A stretch of DNA of 33,033 nt from Sedimentisphaerales bacterium (GTDB taxonomy: Bacteria > Planctomycetota > Phycisphaerae > Sedimentisphaerales > Anaerobacaceae): assembly GCA_016932095.1 (NCBI GenBank), contig JAFGDN010000034.1, positions 1 through 33,033 of the forward strand. The letters run 5' to 3'. This document shows positions 1 through 7,602 of the stretch, in pieces; the first letter of the stretch is position 1, and each line of letters begins with the position of its first letter. The translations under genes and the position numbers were made by a program. The notes below the pieces were generated by a model. It was not told where the DNA came from. It was given only the letters and a program-made list of their open reading frames with translations, and made no database searches.

Positions 1-340
1 ACACTGTATTTTTATCAGCCACAGAGCAAAGGAGTGCACAGAGATTTCAACTGGTTTTGTGTGCTCAATGCGAACTGTGCTCCAAATACGATTTGTGCGC
101 CAGTCCCTCATCTTACACACGAGACCAACTGCGTTGTTCTCCCGTCTTTTGCCGGAACCGGCTGAAATGAAGCTATCCTTACGATAGATTAAAGAAAAGG
201 ACTAATGGATTTCTGATCCTTCGACTTCGCTCAGGACAGGTCCTTCGACGCGCTACGTTTGTTCGATTTTACTCACCACAAGTCGCTTCCCGGCCTACGA
301 ATTGCCGGGACAGGCAGGACAGATAACACAGATTCAGCCG

Positions 341-370
341 GAGGACTGAGGACGGAAGACAGAGGACGGA
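341..370. repeat. GGACGGAAGACAGAGGACGG-family repeat, copy 1
   Basis: This is an AG-rich quasi-repeat built of GGAC/GAAGAC/AGAGGAC words. Related copies lie at 4050-4100, 7523-7560 and inside the histidine kinase gene at 9162-9240. The copies share word composition rather than exact length, and each is flanked by unrelated sequence. Confidence 0.75.
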
Positions 371-379
371 TTAAAATCA

Positions 380-438
380 TTTCCGATTTTCGATTGTCGA
401 TTGACGATTTAATCCAATCACAGATTACACGGATTGGT
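380..438. repeat. GATT-rich quasi-repeat patch
   Basis: Iterated words such as CGATTTTCGATTGTCGATT are followed by an ATCACAGATTACACGGATT phrase. Similar CGATTT/GATTGCC patches occur near 638-667, 4110-4153, 9930-9957 and 10505-10603. All lie outside convincing genes. Confidence 0.6.
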
Positions 439-490
439 TTCAATTGAAAGTGTAAAATGTAAAGTGCAAAACCATAACGTAAAGTGCGGA

Positions 491-526
491 TTTGGGTCCC
501 CTGTTACGGGGCCAAGTTAGCAGATT
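491..526. repeat. GGGTCCCCTG-family repeat, copy 1
   Basis: The phrase GGGTCCCCTGTT, then GCCAAGT, then a CAG, recurs at 9961-9990. Shorter relatives with TACTGGGTCCCC lie at 4014-4037 and 4176-4189. The recurrence in four separate spacers marks a dispersed family. Confidence 0.65.
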
Positions 527-895
527 CTCGGGGAGATCCGGGGGATGAGGATGCCGCCGAAGGCGGGGTTTAATAATAAATTCCTTCGACTTTTCTCAGG
601 ACATAGTTGACAGAAAGCGCGGAAGGAATAAGGGATTGCCGATTGTAGAATGTCGATTTAAGATTGCTTTTTAACACAGGAGAAATAAGGCCGCGAGATA
701 AAATTTGATATTCTTATTTGCAGGCGACAAACAGGATTATATAATGAGATTCGACATGCTCAACACTCTGAATGAAGCTATTTATGCCTTTTGAGAATTG
801 GTTATCCACCTTCGTTAAAAATACGGCGGATAGGTTTCAGCCCCGATTACGGATGTCGAGGCCAGGCGGGGTAAATTGACAGAAAATTGCGGCCG

Positions 896-995
896 GAATA
901 TCTTAGACAAGCTTTTTCGATAAAGACATTTGAGGGCACGCAGAATAAGCAGACAGAAGAAAGAAATAGAAGTAGGCGATTGTCCTAAGATATTC
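896..995. repeat. 100-bp element bounded by inverted repeats
   Basis: The left arm GAATATCTTAGACAA (896-910) is the reverse complement of the right arm at 980-995, except for one extra C in the right arm. The arms enclose about 69 bp with no frame. No target-site duplication is evident beside the arms. It could be a decayed MITE-like element or a long-range regulatory repeat of the downstream gene. Identity is unproven. Confidence 0.55.
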
Positions 996-1011
996 TGACC
1001 ATAGGTTTTCT

Positions 1012-1050
1012 ATAGTTATTACTATAATCTAATTATTACATAGTTATTAC
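1012..1050 (+). promoter_or_regulatory. Putative promoter/operator: 11-bp direct repeats around a TATAAT box
   Basis: ATAGTTATTAC occurs at 1012-1022 and identically at 1040-1050, 28 bp apart. The shared core TTATTAC also occurs at 1033-1039. A perfect TATAAT lies at 1023-1028, directly between the two full repeats. No good -35 box stands 17 bp upstream. The arrangement suggests a repressor or activator site on the promoter of the gene at 1073, and the AT-rich background lowers its significance. Confidence 0.45.
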
Positions 1051-1072
1051 TTTTTTAGCATGAAAGGAAAAA

Positions 1073-3544
1073 ATGTCATCGCAAAACGCAGATGGAATAG
1101 ATGCTGCATATAAAGATTTGAAAAACCTACTTCCCGACCTTCAGAGATGGGTTACTACAATTTCTAATGAGCAGGATACACGTTTAAAGATGATTGACCC
1201 CATATTCATACGTGTTCTAGGATGGGATCCTAGCGCGATTGCAACAGAAGAATACACGGGTGAAGGATTTGTTGATTATAAGTTTTCGATTGATGATCGA
1301 GCGCGTATGGTGGTCGAAGCTAAACAGGATGGAACAGATTTAGGTATTGCGAAAAGAACGCCTGGAAAACCCTATAAACTCGATGGGCCGGTACTGAGAC
1401 AAAAACCCTTACCTCTAGATGGAATTATCCAAGCCATTCGATATTGTGGTGCAAAAAATGCAGAGTTAGCTTGTGTAACCAATGGTCGTGAATGGATCAT
1501 ATTCCGGGGAAGTCGTTTAGGCGATGGAAGAGATACACTAAATGGTATGGCATTTATTTTCCCAACCTTAGAGTCCGTAGAAAAAAATTTCACTCTATTT
1601 TTCGATTTAATTGGAAGGTCTCGCGTAGAAAAATACATATTCCGTGCCTATTTTCAAGAGGCAGAAGGTCAAATAATAAGAGCTAAATCTTTTAGTCGGA
1701 CACTTTGGGCTATAAATGGATATAGATTAATAGAACGTTCTCCTTTGTCCCAAGATATCGATCGTGTAATGACAACATTCTTCCGTCGAATATCTGGAGA
1801 TGATGATCCTGAGATGCTTGCGAAGTGTTTTGTAACTACTAAGGAAAGCCAACTTGCGGACGAGAGGCTGATTCGAATTACTGATGAGCTTGCCACAAGA
1901 GTCAGAGATTTAGATACTAATGAAGCTACTGCATTAACTCAAGTTATCAAGCGGATACACGAAACGCAACGAAATGAATTTGTCTTGTTAGTAGGAACAA
2001 AAGGAGCAGGGAAATCGACATTTATGGATCGGTTCTTCCGCTATGTTTTACCTAAGGAAGTGCAAGATGTTTGTATTGTTGCTCGTCTTGATGTAGGAAA
2101 TAGCCACGGAGACACAGAGACAGTAGTTCAATGGTTGGATCGTTGCCTTTTGGATGAACTCGAGCAAACCCTTTTTGGGGAGGGAGGGCCAACCTACGAA
2201 GAGCTTCAAGGAATGTATTTTGATGAATACACACGCTGGATTCGGGGACCACACAAATTTTTATATGAAACCAATAAAACTGAATTCAAGGAAATCTTTG
2301 GCACACACATTGATAATAGACGCGAACAACATCCCGAAGATTACATAAGACGAATGATTCGGCATATCGTTTTTTCTCGAAGAAAAGTTCCGTGTTTGGT
2401 CTTTGATAACACAGATCATTTTAGTATTCGATTTCAAGAAAAGGTCTTCCAATACGCACGCTCAATCTATGAAAGCGAGATGTGCCTTGTTCTTATTCCA
2501 ATAACGGACAAAACGAGTTGGCAACTATCTCAGCAAGGAGCCCTTCAATCGTTTGATAACGAAGCATTTTTCTTGCCAACTCCACAACCTCGAATTGTTG
2601 TCGAACGTCGGATATCATTCCTTGAAGATATACTTAAGAATGAGAGAAGAGAAAAGGGTAAAGGATATTTTTTCGGAAAAGGTATTCAACTATCATTGGA
2701 TGACCTTCAGGGTTTCGTAACTTGTCTTCAACATGTGTTTTTAGAGACAGGGTCTGTTTCCAGTTGGATCGGAAACCTTGCAAATAATGATATTCGAAGA
2801 TGTTTACATCTTTCGCGGGAAATTGTTGCATCGCCATATCTTCGAGTTGTGGATCTTCTTAAAGCCTTCATCGCAAAAAGCGGTTACCAAATTTCAGAGT
2901 TTGATATAAAAAGGGCAATCATCCGAAAAGGGTATAACATATATCCTACTGGACAAAACGAATTCGTGCAGAATGTTTTTGCCCTCAACACAGAAGTTGA
3001 ATCTACGCCGTTATTATGTCTTAGGATTTTAAGGCTTCTTCGTGACGCTAAACATCACGAGGCTGGCGGTCTAGAGGACTATGTTATAATTGAACAAACT
3101 CTTGATTATCTTCAAGCTTTGAATATCGACCGTCGTGCAACGCTCTTATGTTTGGATGCCATGTTAAAGACAGGTCTTTGCTATAGTTATGACCCAACAA
3201 TTCAAGATATCCATAAAGTAGATAAGATACAGATTTCCACCTCTGGTCATCAACATCTGCTTTGGGGAAGTTGGGATGATACATATATTGGGTCAATGTT
3301 GAAGGTTACTCCAATAGTAAATGAGACTGTTTACAATTCCATTCATTCTCTTGAAACGCAAGATAAGGATATTCGATGGCGTTTGGAACTCATAATATTT
3401 ATGCAGTATCTCTTGGATGAAGACAATACTTTTATTATAGACATAGATCATCCCGCATACTTAGGCCAATTGAAGCTTAAACAGGCTATAAAGAAAAAAA
3501 TAAGAAAATTGCAAACAGATAAAGAAGAAAAATCCAATATATAA
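1073..3544 (+). CDS. HsdR-N-like PD-(D/E)XK nuclease fused to P-loop ATPase; candidate defence protein
   Basis: This 823-residue protein appears to be a fusion. Residues about 20-190 resemble the N-terminal nuclease domain of type I restriction HsdR subunits: VDYKF (D68), VVEAK (E82, K84), then QAIRY and CVTNGREWIIF. Residues about 295-480 form a P-loop ATPase with Walker A GTKGAGKS (308-315) and a Walker B-like CLVFDNTDH (441-449). NDIRRCL looks like a sensor-2 helix. The region after about 640 looks like a winged helix. The ATG follows GAAAGGA at good spacing. There is no HsdM/HsdS, helicase or methylase beside it, so it is not a classical restriction system. Hand counts give 38% GC at 1141-1200 and 35% at 2401-2460, against 63% at 5101-5160 in guaA, which suggests transfer. 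The fold assignment is by motif reading, and the anti-phage role is inference. Confidence 0.8.
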   Translation: MSSQNADGIDAAYKDLKNLLPDLQRWVTTISNEQDTRLKMIDPIFIRVLGWDPSAIATEEYTGEGFVDYKFSIDDRARMVVEAKQDGTDLGIAKRTPGKPYKLDGPVLRQKPLPLDGIIQAIRYCGAKNAELACVTNGREWIIFRGSRLGDGRDTLNGMAFIFPTLESVEKNFTLFFDLIGRSRVEKYIFRAYFQEAEGQIIRAKSFSRTLWAINGYRLIERSPLSQDIDRVMTTFFRRISGDDDPEMLAKCFVTTKESQLADERLIRITDELATRVRDLDTNEATALTQVIKRIHETQRNEFVLLVGTKGAGKSTFMDRFFRYVLPKEVQDVCIVARLDVGNSHGDTETVVQWLDRCLLDELEQTLFGEGGPTYEELQGMYFDEYTRWIRGPHKFLYETNKTEFKEIFGTHIDNRREQHPEDYIRRMIRHIVFSRRKVPCLVFDNTDHFSIRFQEKVFQYARSIYESEMCLVLIPITDKTSWQLSQQGALQSFDNEAFFLPTPQPRIVVERRISFLEDILKNERREKGKGYFFGKGIQLSLDDLQGFVTCLQHVFLETGSVSSWIGNLANNDIRRCLHLSREIVASPYLRVVDLLKAFIAKSGYQISEFDIKRAIIRKGYNIYPTGQNEFVQNVFALNTEVESTPLLCLRILRLLRDAKHHEAGGLEDYVIIEQTLDYLQALNIDRRATLLCLDAMLKTGLCYSYDPTIQDIHKVDKIQISTSGHQHLLWGSWDDTYIGSMLKVTPIVNETVYNSIHSLETQDKDIRWRLELIIFMQYLLDEDNTFIIDIDHPAYLGQLKLKQAIKKKIRKLQTDKEEKSNI

Positions 3545-3660
3545 TAATTGTAATAATCAGTTCTTAATCTGACATTGAAAACGCTCATCAAAAGAACTGG
3601 ATTCCGAAACGGCATCACCCGGCAAAACCATTCGAGTGCAGGCGGGCAAATAAAATGTGT

Positions 3661-3674
3661 CCCGCGAACGCGGG
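3661..3674. repeat. Small perfect hairpin CCCGC-GAAC-GCGGG
   Basis: A 5-bp GC stem with a GAAC loop is followed by GAATGAC. It has the look of the short palindromic intergenic elements found in many bacterial genomes. There is no T-run after it, so it is unlikely to be a terminator. Confidence 0.5.
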
Positions 3675-3717
3675 AATGACAAAAAATAATCCTCACGCCT
3701 GCACCCCCGGCCAGAGA

Positions 3718-3754
3718 CCGGGGCTATATACACCGCAAAGCGGTAAAGGGGTAA
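3718..3754 (+). repeat. 37-bp direct repeat, copy A
   Basis: This matches 3968-4004 at 34 of 37 positions by eye. The unit starts CCGGGGC, contains ATATA, and ends CGCAAAGCGGTAAAGGGGTAA. Within it ACCGC-AAA-GCGGT can form a hairpin. GGGG-TAAA-CCCC follows in this copy only. Confidence 0.75.
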
Positions 3755-3967
3755 ACCCCGTTACCTAAACGAAAGGTGACGGGGCGAAACATTGCGCTGC
3801 GCGATTTGGTGAAACAAATATGGATTCCCTGTTGCAAACTTAAAGAGGCAACTTACCGGGAACAGGAAGGAAAATTCGGAAAGGGCAAAATCGTTAATAG
3901 ATTCCGATAGATAGCGTTTGCCGACCCCGGCCACGCTCCCTGCCTAAGGCGTGAAGGGACAGAAGGG

Positions 3968-4004
3968 CCGGGGCCATATAAAACGCAAAGCGGTAAAGGG
4001 GTAA
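3968..4004 (+). repeat. 37-bp direct repeat, copy B
   Basis: This is the second copy of the 37-bp unit, differing from copy A at three positions. Both copies are preceded by GC-rich CCGG words and lie in the same spacer, so this is a local duplication or two members of one dispersed family. Confidence 0.75.
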
Positions 4005-4049
4005 GGCAACGGATACTGGGTCCCCGCCTGCGCGGGGACAGGCGGGCGG

Positions 4050-4100
4050 GAGGAGAACGGAAGACAGAGGGCAGAGGACGGAAAACGGAGGACGGAGGGG
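4050..4100. repeat. GGACGGAAGACAGAGGAC-family repeat, copy 2
   Basis: This is the longest intergenic copy. It has repeated GGAGGA, ACGGAAGACAGAGG, GCAGAGGACGG and AAACGGAGGACGGAGG words, followed by GATT-rich sequence as in copy 1. That the two families travel together at 341-438 and 4050-4153 suggests one composite element. Confidence 0.7.
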
Positions 4101-4219
4101 AATCGGATTAAATAATTGCCGATTTACGAATTCCAATTTCCGATTTTTGATTAAATTAAGAACTCAGCATCGAATACTGGGTCCCCTGCTGTGAAACCAA
4201 TGCAGCGGCCACCCGGGGA

Positions 4220-4269
4220 TGAAATTGATGTCAATTGGTTACCAAATAACGAAGTTGACATCAATTTCA
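4220..4269. repeat. Perfect 15-bp inverted repeat upstream of guaA
   Basis: TGAAATTGATGTCAA (4220-4234) and TTGACATCAATTTCA (4255-4269) are exact reverse complements separated by 20 bp. The spacer itself begins with the near-palindrome TTGGTTACCAA. The stem is AT-rich and has no following T-run, so it is not an ordinary terminator. The right arm contains TTGACA (4255-4260), a consensus -35 hexamer, but only a poor -10 (GCAAAT) stands 17 bp later. An operator overlapping a promoter is possible. Confidence 0.7.
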
Positions 4270-4412
4270 GTTTTGGCGCAAATCTCTTTTGCAAATTCCG
4301 CGTAATCTGCGGTGAAAAAACCATTCGCAATTGCTTATTGCCGAACGATTACTATAATCAATACCATTGTTCAGTTTACCCTTTGGATATTAAACGCGAT
4401 TCGCCTCGCGAA

Positions 4413-4448
4413 CGACGAAATACGACCGACGAGATACGAGCGACGAAC
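4413..4448 (+). repeat. 14-bp tandem repeat abutting the guaA start
   Basis: CGACGAAATACGAC is followed by CGACGAGATACGAG and the partial CGACGAAC, about 2.6 units. The array ends 8 bp before the guaA ATG and occupies the place where a Shine-Dalgarno sequence would be. No good one is visible there. Confidence 0.65.
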
Positions 4449-4456
4449 AACAAATT

Positions 4457-5998
4457 ATGAATAACGAAACTATCGCCATATTCGATTTCGGCAGCCAATA
4501 CGGCCAGCTTATCGCCCGCCGCGTCCGCGAGCACAATGTTTTCTCGCAGCTCGTCCCGCCGGATACCTCCGCTGAGCAACTTGCCAAGTTAAATACCAGG
4601 GGCATAATCCTTTCCGGCGGCCCGGCAAGCGTCTATGACAAAGACGCGCTCAAGTGCGATGAAAAAATCTTCGACCTCGGCATTCCCATCCTCGGCATCT
4701 GCTACGGTATGCAGCTCGGCTGCCAAATCCTCGGCTGTAAAGTCATACCCGCCCGAAGCAGGGAATACGGCAGGACCACCCTCTCGATTATTGACAAAAC
4801 CGACCTGTTCCTGAACCTATCCGAATCGACTACCGTCTGGGCGAGCCACGGCGACCAAATTGAAGATATGCCTAAGGATTTCGCCCGTCTTGCCTATACC
4901 AAAACCTGCCCGTTTGCGGCCGTGCGATACCCGAAAAAGAAATTCTTCGGCGTCCAGTTCCATCCGGAGGTCTCACATACGCCAAAGGGTTCTGTGATTT
5001 TGAAAAACTTCCTTTATAACGTCTGCGGCTGCACAGGCGACTGGAAAATGAGCGATTTCGTCGGCCAAACCGTCGAAAAAATACGCAAACAGGTCGGCTC
5101 TTACGCCATAATCTGCGGCCTAAGCGGCGGCGTCGATTCCTCGGTAACGGCGGCGCTGGTTCATAAGGCCGTCGGAGACCAGCTCGTCTGTATTTTCGTC
5201 GATAACGGCCTGCTCCGCAAAAACGAACGCGAAGAGGTCGAATCGACCTTTCGCGACCACTTTCATATCGACCTGCGCGTCGTTGACTGGTCTGAACAAT
5301 TTCTTACTAAACTGGCAGGCGTTACCGACCCCCAGCAGAAGCGAAAAATCATCGGCGCAGAATTCATCGAGGCCTTCAAATCCGAGGCATCCCGAATCCC
5401 CAGGGCCAGATTCTTAGCCCAGGGAACGTTATACCCCGACGTTATCGAAAGCGGCGCCCGGGACGGTAACGCCGCGGCGAATATCAAGCTGCATCACAAC
5501 GTCGGCGGCCTCCCAAAAGAGCTTGGCTTCGAATTAGTCGAGCCGCTGAGGGATTTGTTTAAAGATGAGGTGAGGGTCGTCGGCGAATACCTCGGTCTGC
5601 CTGAGGATGTTGTCTGGCGTCATCCCTTCCCAGGGCCGGGGCTGGCGGTCAGGGTCATCGGCGAGGTTACCGCCAAACGGCTGGAAGTCCTGCGTGCAGC
5701 CGACGAAATCCTTATCGACGAAATCAAATCCGCAGGGCTTTACAGGAAAATCTCACAGGTCCTGGCGGTGTTGGTTCCCGTTCAGACCGTCGGCGTTATG
5801 GGCGACGGCAGGACCTTCGAGAATGTAATAGCAATCCGCGCGGTCGAAACCCCCGATTTTATGACCGCCGACTTCTCGCAAATCCCATACGATGTCCTGG
5901 CCACCATTTCCAGCAGAATCATCAACGAGGTCCGCGGCGTCAATCGGGTCGTTTACGACATATCCAGCAAGCCCCCTGCCACAATCGAATGGGAATGA
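4457..5998 (+). CDS. guaA: GMP synthase (glutamine-hydrolysing)
   Basis: The enzyme makes GMP from XMP, ATP and glutamine in the cytoplasm. It has 513 residues, a normal length for the fused two-domain form. The N-terminal class I glutamine amidotransferase shows the nucleophile Cys82 in GICYGMQLG and His169/Glu171 in QFHPEV. The ATP-pyrophosphatase domain shows SGGVDSS at 223-229. The C-terminal dimerisation domain carries the usual HPFPGPGL and ends KPPATIEWE. All catalytic residues are present. The ATG is the only sensible start, but the leader is repeat DNA without a clear ribosome-binding site. The gene overlaps the PAP2 gene downstream. No purine riboswitch was recognised in the leader. 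Confidence 0.97.
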   Translation: MNNETIAIFDFGSQYGQLIARRVREHNVFSQLVPPDTSAEQLAKLNTRGIILSGGPASVYDKDALKCDEKIFDLGIPILGICYGMQLGCQILGCKVIPARSREYGRTTLSIIDKTDLFLNLSESTTVWASHGDQIEDMPKDFARLAYTKTCPFAAVRYPKKKFFGVQFHPEVSHTPKGSVILKNFLYNVCGCTGDWKMSDFVGQTVEKIRKQVGSYAIICGLSGGVDSSVTAALVHKAVGDQLVCIFVDNGLLRKNEREEVESTFRDHFHIDLRVVDWSEQFLTKLAGVTDPQQKRKIIGAEFIEAFKSEASRIPRARFLAQGTLYPDVIESGARDGNAAANIKLHHNVGGLPKELGFELVEPLRDLFKDEVRVVGEYLGLPEDVVWRHPFPGPGLAVRVIGEVTAKRLEVLRAADEILIDEIKSAGLYRKISQVLAVLVPVQTVGVMGDGRTFENVIAIRAVETPDFMTADFSQIPYDVLATISSRIINEVRGVNRVVYDISSKPPATIEWE

Positions 5999-6741
5999 GC
6001 CGACACCTTATTACGCTGATTATAGTTATTTTTCCTCAATACGCTGTTTATGCGGAATCGACGGACATCGGCGATTTTGCGTCAAGGTTTCTCGACGACG
6101 CAAACGAGACGTTTATAAAACCGAATAATATAGCAGCTTTGCTGCTGGCCAGCGGGGCCGGCGTTATCCTGCACAATTCCGACGCCGACAGGAACCTCAA
6201 CGATAATTTCGAACGTCATCGCGCCTTCAACGACACAACCGACAAGACATTCGACCTCATCGGAAATCCCGCAATTCAAATAGGGTCGGCTGGTATTTGG
6301 TATCTGTTCGGTCACGCAAACGCCGACGAGCTAAACAAGCAAAGGGCCATGACAATGCTAAGCGCATTGGCCATAACCGATACTGTAACATTCGGCCTGA
6401 AGGCAATCGTCAATACCGAACGACCAAACGGCGATAACCATTCCTTCCCAAGCGCGCATACCGCAAGCTCATTTTGCGCAGCATCGGTCCTCGATGAATA
6501 TTACGGCCCAAAGGTCGGCATACCGGCCTATATCGCCGCCTCACTGGTTGGCTGGCGAATGATGGATTCCGGCGACCACTGGGCATCCGACGTGCTTTTT
6601 GGAGCAACGCTGGGCTTCATCGTCGGCCATTCAGCAGCCGGTAAACACAAACAGCTCGAAATCGCCGGCTTTCAGGTAGAGCCACTATTAAGCTTAAACG
6701 TCAATTCCGCAACCGGAATTTGCCTGGTAAAACGCTTTTAG
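5995..6741 (+). CDS. PAP2-family phosphatase, exported or membrane-attached
   Basis: This is a type 2 phosphatidic acid phosphatase-like protein of about 248 residues. The first 25 residues form a hydrophobic export signal ending near AVYAES. The family's three motifs are present: K-x6-RP (KAIVNTERP), PSAHT, and a third motif in [14 protein letters not shown]. In the third motif six residues, not the usual five, separate Arg from His. Such enzymes hydrolyse lipid phosphates or undecaprenyl pyrophosphate, and the substrate cannot be told here. The start at 5995 makes an ATGA overlap with the guaA stop, suggesting translational coupling. An in-frame ATG six bases earlier is possible. A functional link to GMP synthesis is not implied. 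Confidence 0.88.
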   Translation: MSRHLITLIIVIFPQYAVYAESTDIGDFASRFLDDANETFIKPNNIAALLLASGAGVILHNSDADRNLNDNFERHRAFNDTTDKTFDLIGNPAIQIGSAGIWYLFGHANADELNKQRAMTMLSALAITDTVTFGLKAIVNTERPNGDNHSFPSAHTASSFCAASVLDEYYGPKVGIPAYIAASLVGWRMMDSGDHWASDVLFGATLGFIVGHSAAGKHKQLEIAGFQVEPLLSLNVNSATGICLVKRF

Positions 6742-6844
6742 AAACACTGATTTACCCCGTATGGTATTTTCGAATGAATGGCAAACATCCTATAATATAA
6801 TGGATGACTGTGATGAAAGGGCTGAAATGAATATAATTTTTTAC

Positions 6845-6873
6845 TTGACAAATACATAGGTTGATAGTTAAAT
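6845..6873 (+). promoter_or_regulatory. Sigma70-type promoter for the response regulator gene
   Basis: TTGACA (6845-6850), a 17-bp spacer, then TTAAAT (6868-6873, four of six matches to TATAAT). It lies in the 202-bp spacer after the PAP2 gene and about 70 bp before the ATG at 6944, a plausible leader length. Confidence 0.55.
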
Positions 6874-6943
6874 TAGGGCAATGAGGCAATTTGGATAGAA
6901 TAGCAGCAAGGACCGGCATTGAATTTGCAGAGGAGAGCTTAAA

Positions 6944-7522
6944 ATGAAGGAGCTTTTCACTACAGGAGAAGCAGCGGATGTTTGCAGGGTCAGCCAACAG
7001 ACGATAATCAGGTGTTTCGATTCCGGCCGGCTGGAGGGATTCCGAGTACCGGGGTCGCGTTTCAGGCGGATACCACGCGACAGCTTAGTGAAGTTTATGA
7101 AGGCAAACGCCATTCCCTTAGACGCCCTCGATACAGGTAAAAAGAAGGTTCTGATAGTCGATGACGACGCTGAAATCGTGGATTTATTAGTGGAAGTTCT
7201 GACTCGTGACGGCAGATTCGATGTAAAAACGGCAACAAGCGGATATGAAGCCGGGATACAAACCCATCGTTTCAGACCCGATTGCCTCCTTCTGGACTAT
7301 ATGCTGCCGGATGTAAACGGTAACATTGTTTGCCATACAATAAGGAGAAATCCTGAGTTCGAGAACATCAAAATCATCATTGTAAGCGGTGTAATCAAGC
7401 AGGATGAGATAGACCAGCTTTTGAAATCCGGGGCACAGGACTTTATCAAGAAGCCATTCGATATAAATGATTTAATCAAAAGGATTTGCACGACTCTCGA
7501 AATAGCTCAGCGGGCGTCATAG
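6944..7522 (+). CDS. Response regulator: excisionase/MerR-type HTH plus receiver domain
   Basis: Domain order is inverted relative to common regulators. Residues 1-55 are a short HTH of the excisionase/MerR (HTH_17) kind: LFTTGEAADVCRVSQQTIIRCFDSG, with RRIPRDSL. Residues 67-185 are a CheY-like receiver with acidic VDDD (72-75), phospho-acceptor Asp118 in LLDYMLP, Ser148 and Lys170 in FIKKPF, so it should be phosphorylatable. ATG follows GAGGAG at good spacing. It sits 80 bp before a histidine kinase on the same strand, and repeat copy 3 lies between the two. They probably form a two-component pair. Targets are unknown. Family assignment is firm and partnership is inferred. Confidence 0.9.
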   Translation: MKELFTTGEAADVCRVSQQTIIRCFDSGRLEGFRVPGSRFRRIPRDSLVKFMKANAIPLDALDTGKKKVLIVDDDAEIVDLLVEVLTRDGRFDVKTATSGYEAGIQTHRFRPDCLLLDYMLPDVNGNIVCHTIRRNPEFENIKIIIVSGVIKQDEIDQLLKSGAQDFIKKPFDINDLIKRICTTLEIAQRAS

Positions 7523-7560
7523 CGGAGGACGGAAGACAGATGACAGAGAACAGACGACGG
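7523..7560. repeat. GGACGGAAGACAGAGGAC-family repeat, copy 3
   Basis: GGAGGACGGAAGACAGATGAC is followed by AGAGAACAGACGACGG, beginning right after the response regulator stop codon. It fills most of the 80-bp gap to the kinase gene. Confidence 0.7.
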
Positions 7561-7602
7561 TTTCCTGTTTTCTGTCTTTTAATTTGTGATTAGAAAGGTT
7601 TT

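Larger units (their letters stand above)
1..1072. other. Gene-free, repeat-rich spacer
   Basis: No convincing gene is present. The one short frame (259-447) runs through repeat sequence and translates it. The stretch is a patchwork of short phrases of the kind scattered through many environmental genomes: a TTCGACTTCGCTCAGGACA-like phrase near 217-240 and again near 583-603, ATCACAGATTACACGGATT-like words near 418-437, GATT-rich words, a GGACGGAAGACAGAGGAC phrase, and a GGGTCCCCTG phrase. It also holds a 15-bp inverted repeat (896-995) and operator-like direct repeats just before the first gene. I saw no tRNA or structured RNA. Confidence 0.75.
3545..4456. other. Gene-free, repeat-rich spacer before guaA
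   Basis: No credible gene is present. Short frames at 3894-4136 (minus) and 4191-4460 (plus) are translations of repeat sequence. The spacer carries CCCGC-GAAC-GCGGG (3661-3674), a 37-bp sequence duplicated 250 bp apart, an AG-rich repeat, GATT-rich words (4110-4153), a TACTGGGTCCCC phrase twice, a perfect 15-bp inverted repeat, a CCGCGTAATCTGCGGTGAAAA-like phrase near 4298-4318, and a 14-bp tandem repeat touching the guaA start. Confidence 0.75.

Noticed and set aside
259-447. Short plus-strand frame in the first spacer
   Set aside because: It translates AG-rich and GATT-rich repeat phrases, has no Shine-Dalgarno sequence and no recognisable domain.
3894-4136. Minus-strand 80-codon frame
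   Set aside because: Its text (FSVLCPLSSVLLPPA) is the reverse translation of the dispersed AG-rich repeat, not a protein family.
4191-4460. Plus-strand 89-codon frame before guaA
   Set aside because: It runs through the inverted repeat and the 14-bp tandem repeat and lacks a ribosome-binding site and homology.
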